A DNA stretch of 64,000 nt, taken from Apis mellifera. Taxonomy: Eukaryota > Arthropoda > Insecta > Hymenoptera > Apidae. The notes beneath the pieces were generated by a model, which searched no databases, was not told the origin of the DNA, and was given only the letters and a program-made list of their open reading frames with translations. The stretch is from contig NC_037647.1 of NCBI RefSeq assembly GCF_003254395.2, forward strand, positions 35,001 to 99,000, written 5' to 3'. Numbering within the stretch: position 1 is the first letter of the stretch; the number at the start of each line of letters is the position of its first letter. Below, piece after piece: positions 63,899 to 64,000 of this stretch. The position numbers were made by a program, and so were the translations under genes.

Positions 63899-63991
63899 CT
63901 GGAATATCTTGGACCTGGTCTTCGTCCACCACCTCCACGTCTGCTTCTTCCTGAAGACATTTCTACTCTTACTCTAGTTCCACAACAGCGT
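63899..63991 (-). CDS. Rbp1: SR splicing factor (Rbp1/SRSF3-like), internal exon: end of RRM and Gly/Arg linker
   Basis: This 93-nt exon reads, after one base completing a split codon, RCCGTRVRVEMSSGRSRRGG, then a Gly/Arg/Pro-rich linker ending in PRYSR. The CCGTRVRVEMSSG stretch is the last strand of the RNA-recognition motif of Rbp1/SRSF3-type SR proteins, which bind exonic enhancers and recruit spliceosome components in the nucleus. On the minus strand it is preceded by the acceptor TTTTTATAG and followed by the donor AG/GTAAGA. Both junctions are phase 2. The start codon and most of the RRM lie beyond the right edge of the window. No CCHC knuckle follows the RRM, which favours an Rbp1/SRSF3 type over SRSF7. 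The family call is from remembered motifs; the exact orthologue name is inference. Confidence 0.85.
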
Positions 63992-64000
63992 CTATAAAAA

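Noticed and set aside
63815..63997. Plus-strand 60-codon frame rich in Pro and Leu
   Set aside because: It is the antisense shadow of the SR-protein RRM/linker exon, which has correct splice sites on the minus strand.
1..64000. CRISPR arrays, bacterial operons, riboswitches, tRNA or rRNA genes
   Set aside because: Sequence is eukaryotic and AT-rich; direct repeats seen are microsatellites or transposon pieces, and no tRNA-like or rRNA-like segment was recognised by eye.

Overview
The window is extremely AT-rich eukaryotic DNA with long (TA)n tracts, few open reading frames, split SR-protein exons and many decayed mariner elements. This fits an insect, most likely a hymenopteran and plausibly a bee of the Apis type. 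That assignment is inference from base composition, mariner type and the SR-protein sequence; no species-specific marker was identified.

Only one host gene can be supported. It is the 3' part of an SR splicing-factor gene (Rbp1/SRSF3-like) on the minus strand, entering at the right edge. Three exons lie at 63,150-63,991: the end of the RRM followed by two 48-nt RS-repeat exons. The terminal RS exon with the stop codon lies at 18,470-18,563, after an intron of about 44.6 kb that occupies most of the window. All junctions are in phase 2. The three RS exons start with related sequence, suggesting tandem exon duplication. A possible alternative acceptor (63,290) would give an early stop, and a possible extra downstream exon lies at 17,960-18,028.

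Everything else recognised is transposon debris. Left of the gene are a nearly complete mariner (1,355-2,624), a second mariner family (7,038-8,298) and a decayed Pao/BEL-type gag on the minus strand (about 10.5-11.7 kb). Inside the giant intron are two more copies of the first mariner (43,227-44,155 and 49,144-50,431) and two older mariner relics (about 22.8-23.15 kb and 42.1-43.05 kb). The intron also holds a non-LTR retrotransposon RNase H tail split by a mariner (43,053-44,800) and a non-LTR endonuclease fragment (about 45.93-46.12 kb).

Non-coding dispersed repeats fill much of the remainder. One family of 1-2 kb modules recurs at least six times, always in the same orientation. A second family forms a large inverted repeat at 59.6-61.6 kb and has a third copy at 15.8-16.9 kb. 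A pair of diverged repeats at 5.0 and 14.6 kb carries degenerate tandem units of about 54 nt. Long TA microsatellites and AT palindromes are scattered throughout.

No CRISPR array, operon, tRNA, rRNA or novel multi-gene system was seen. The most interesting material is the architecture of the SR-protein gene and the nested transposon layers in its intron.
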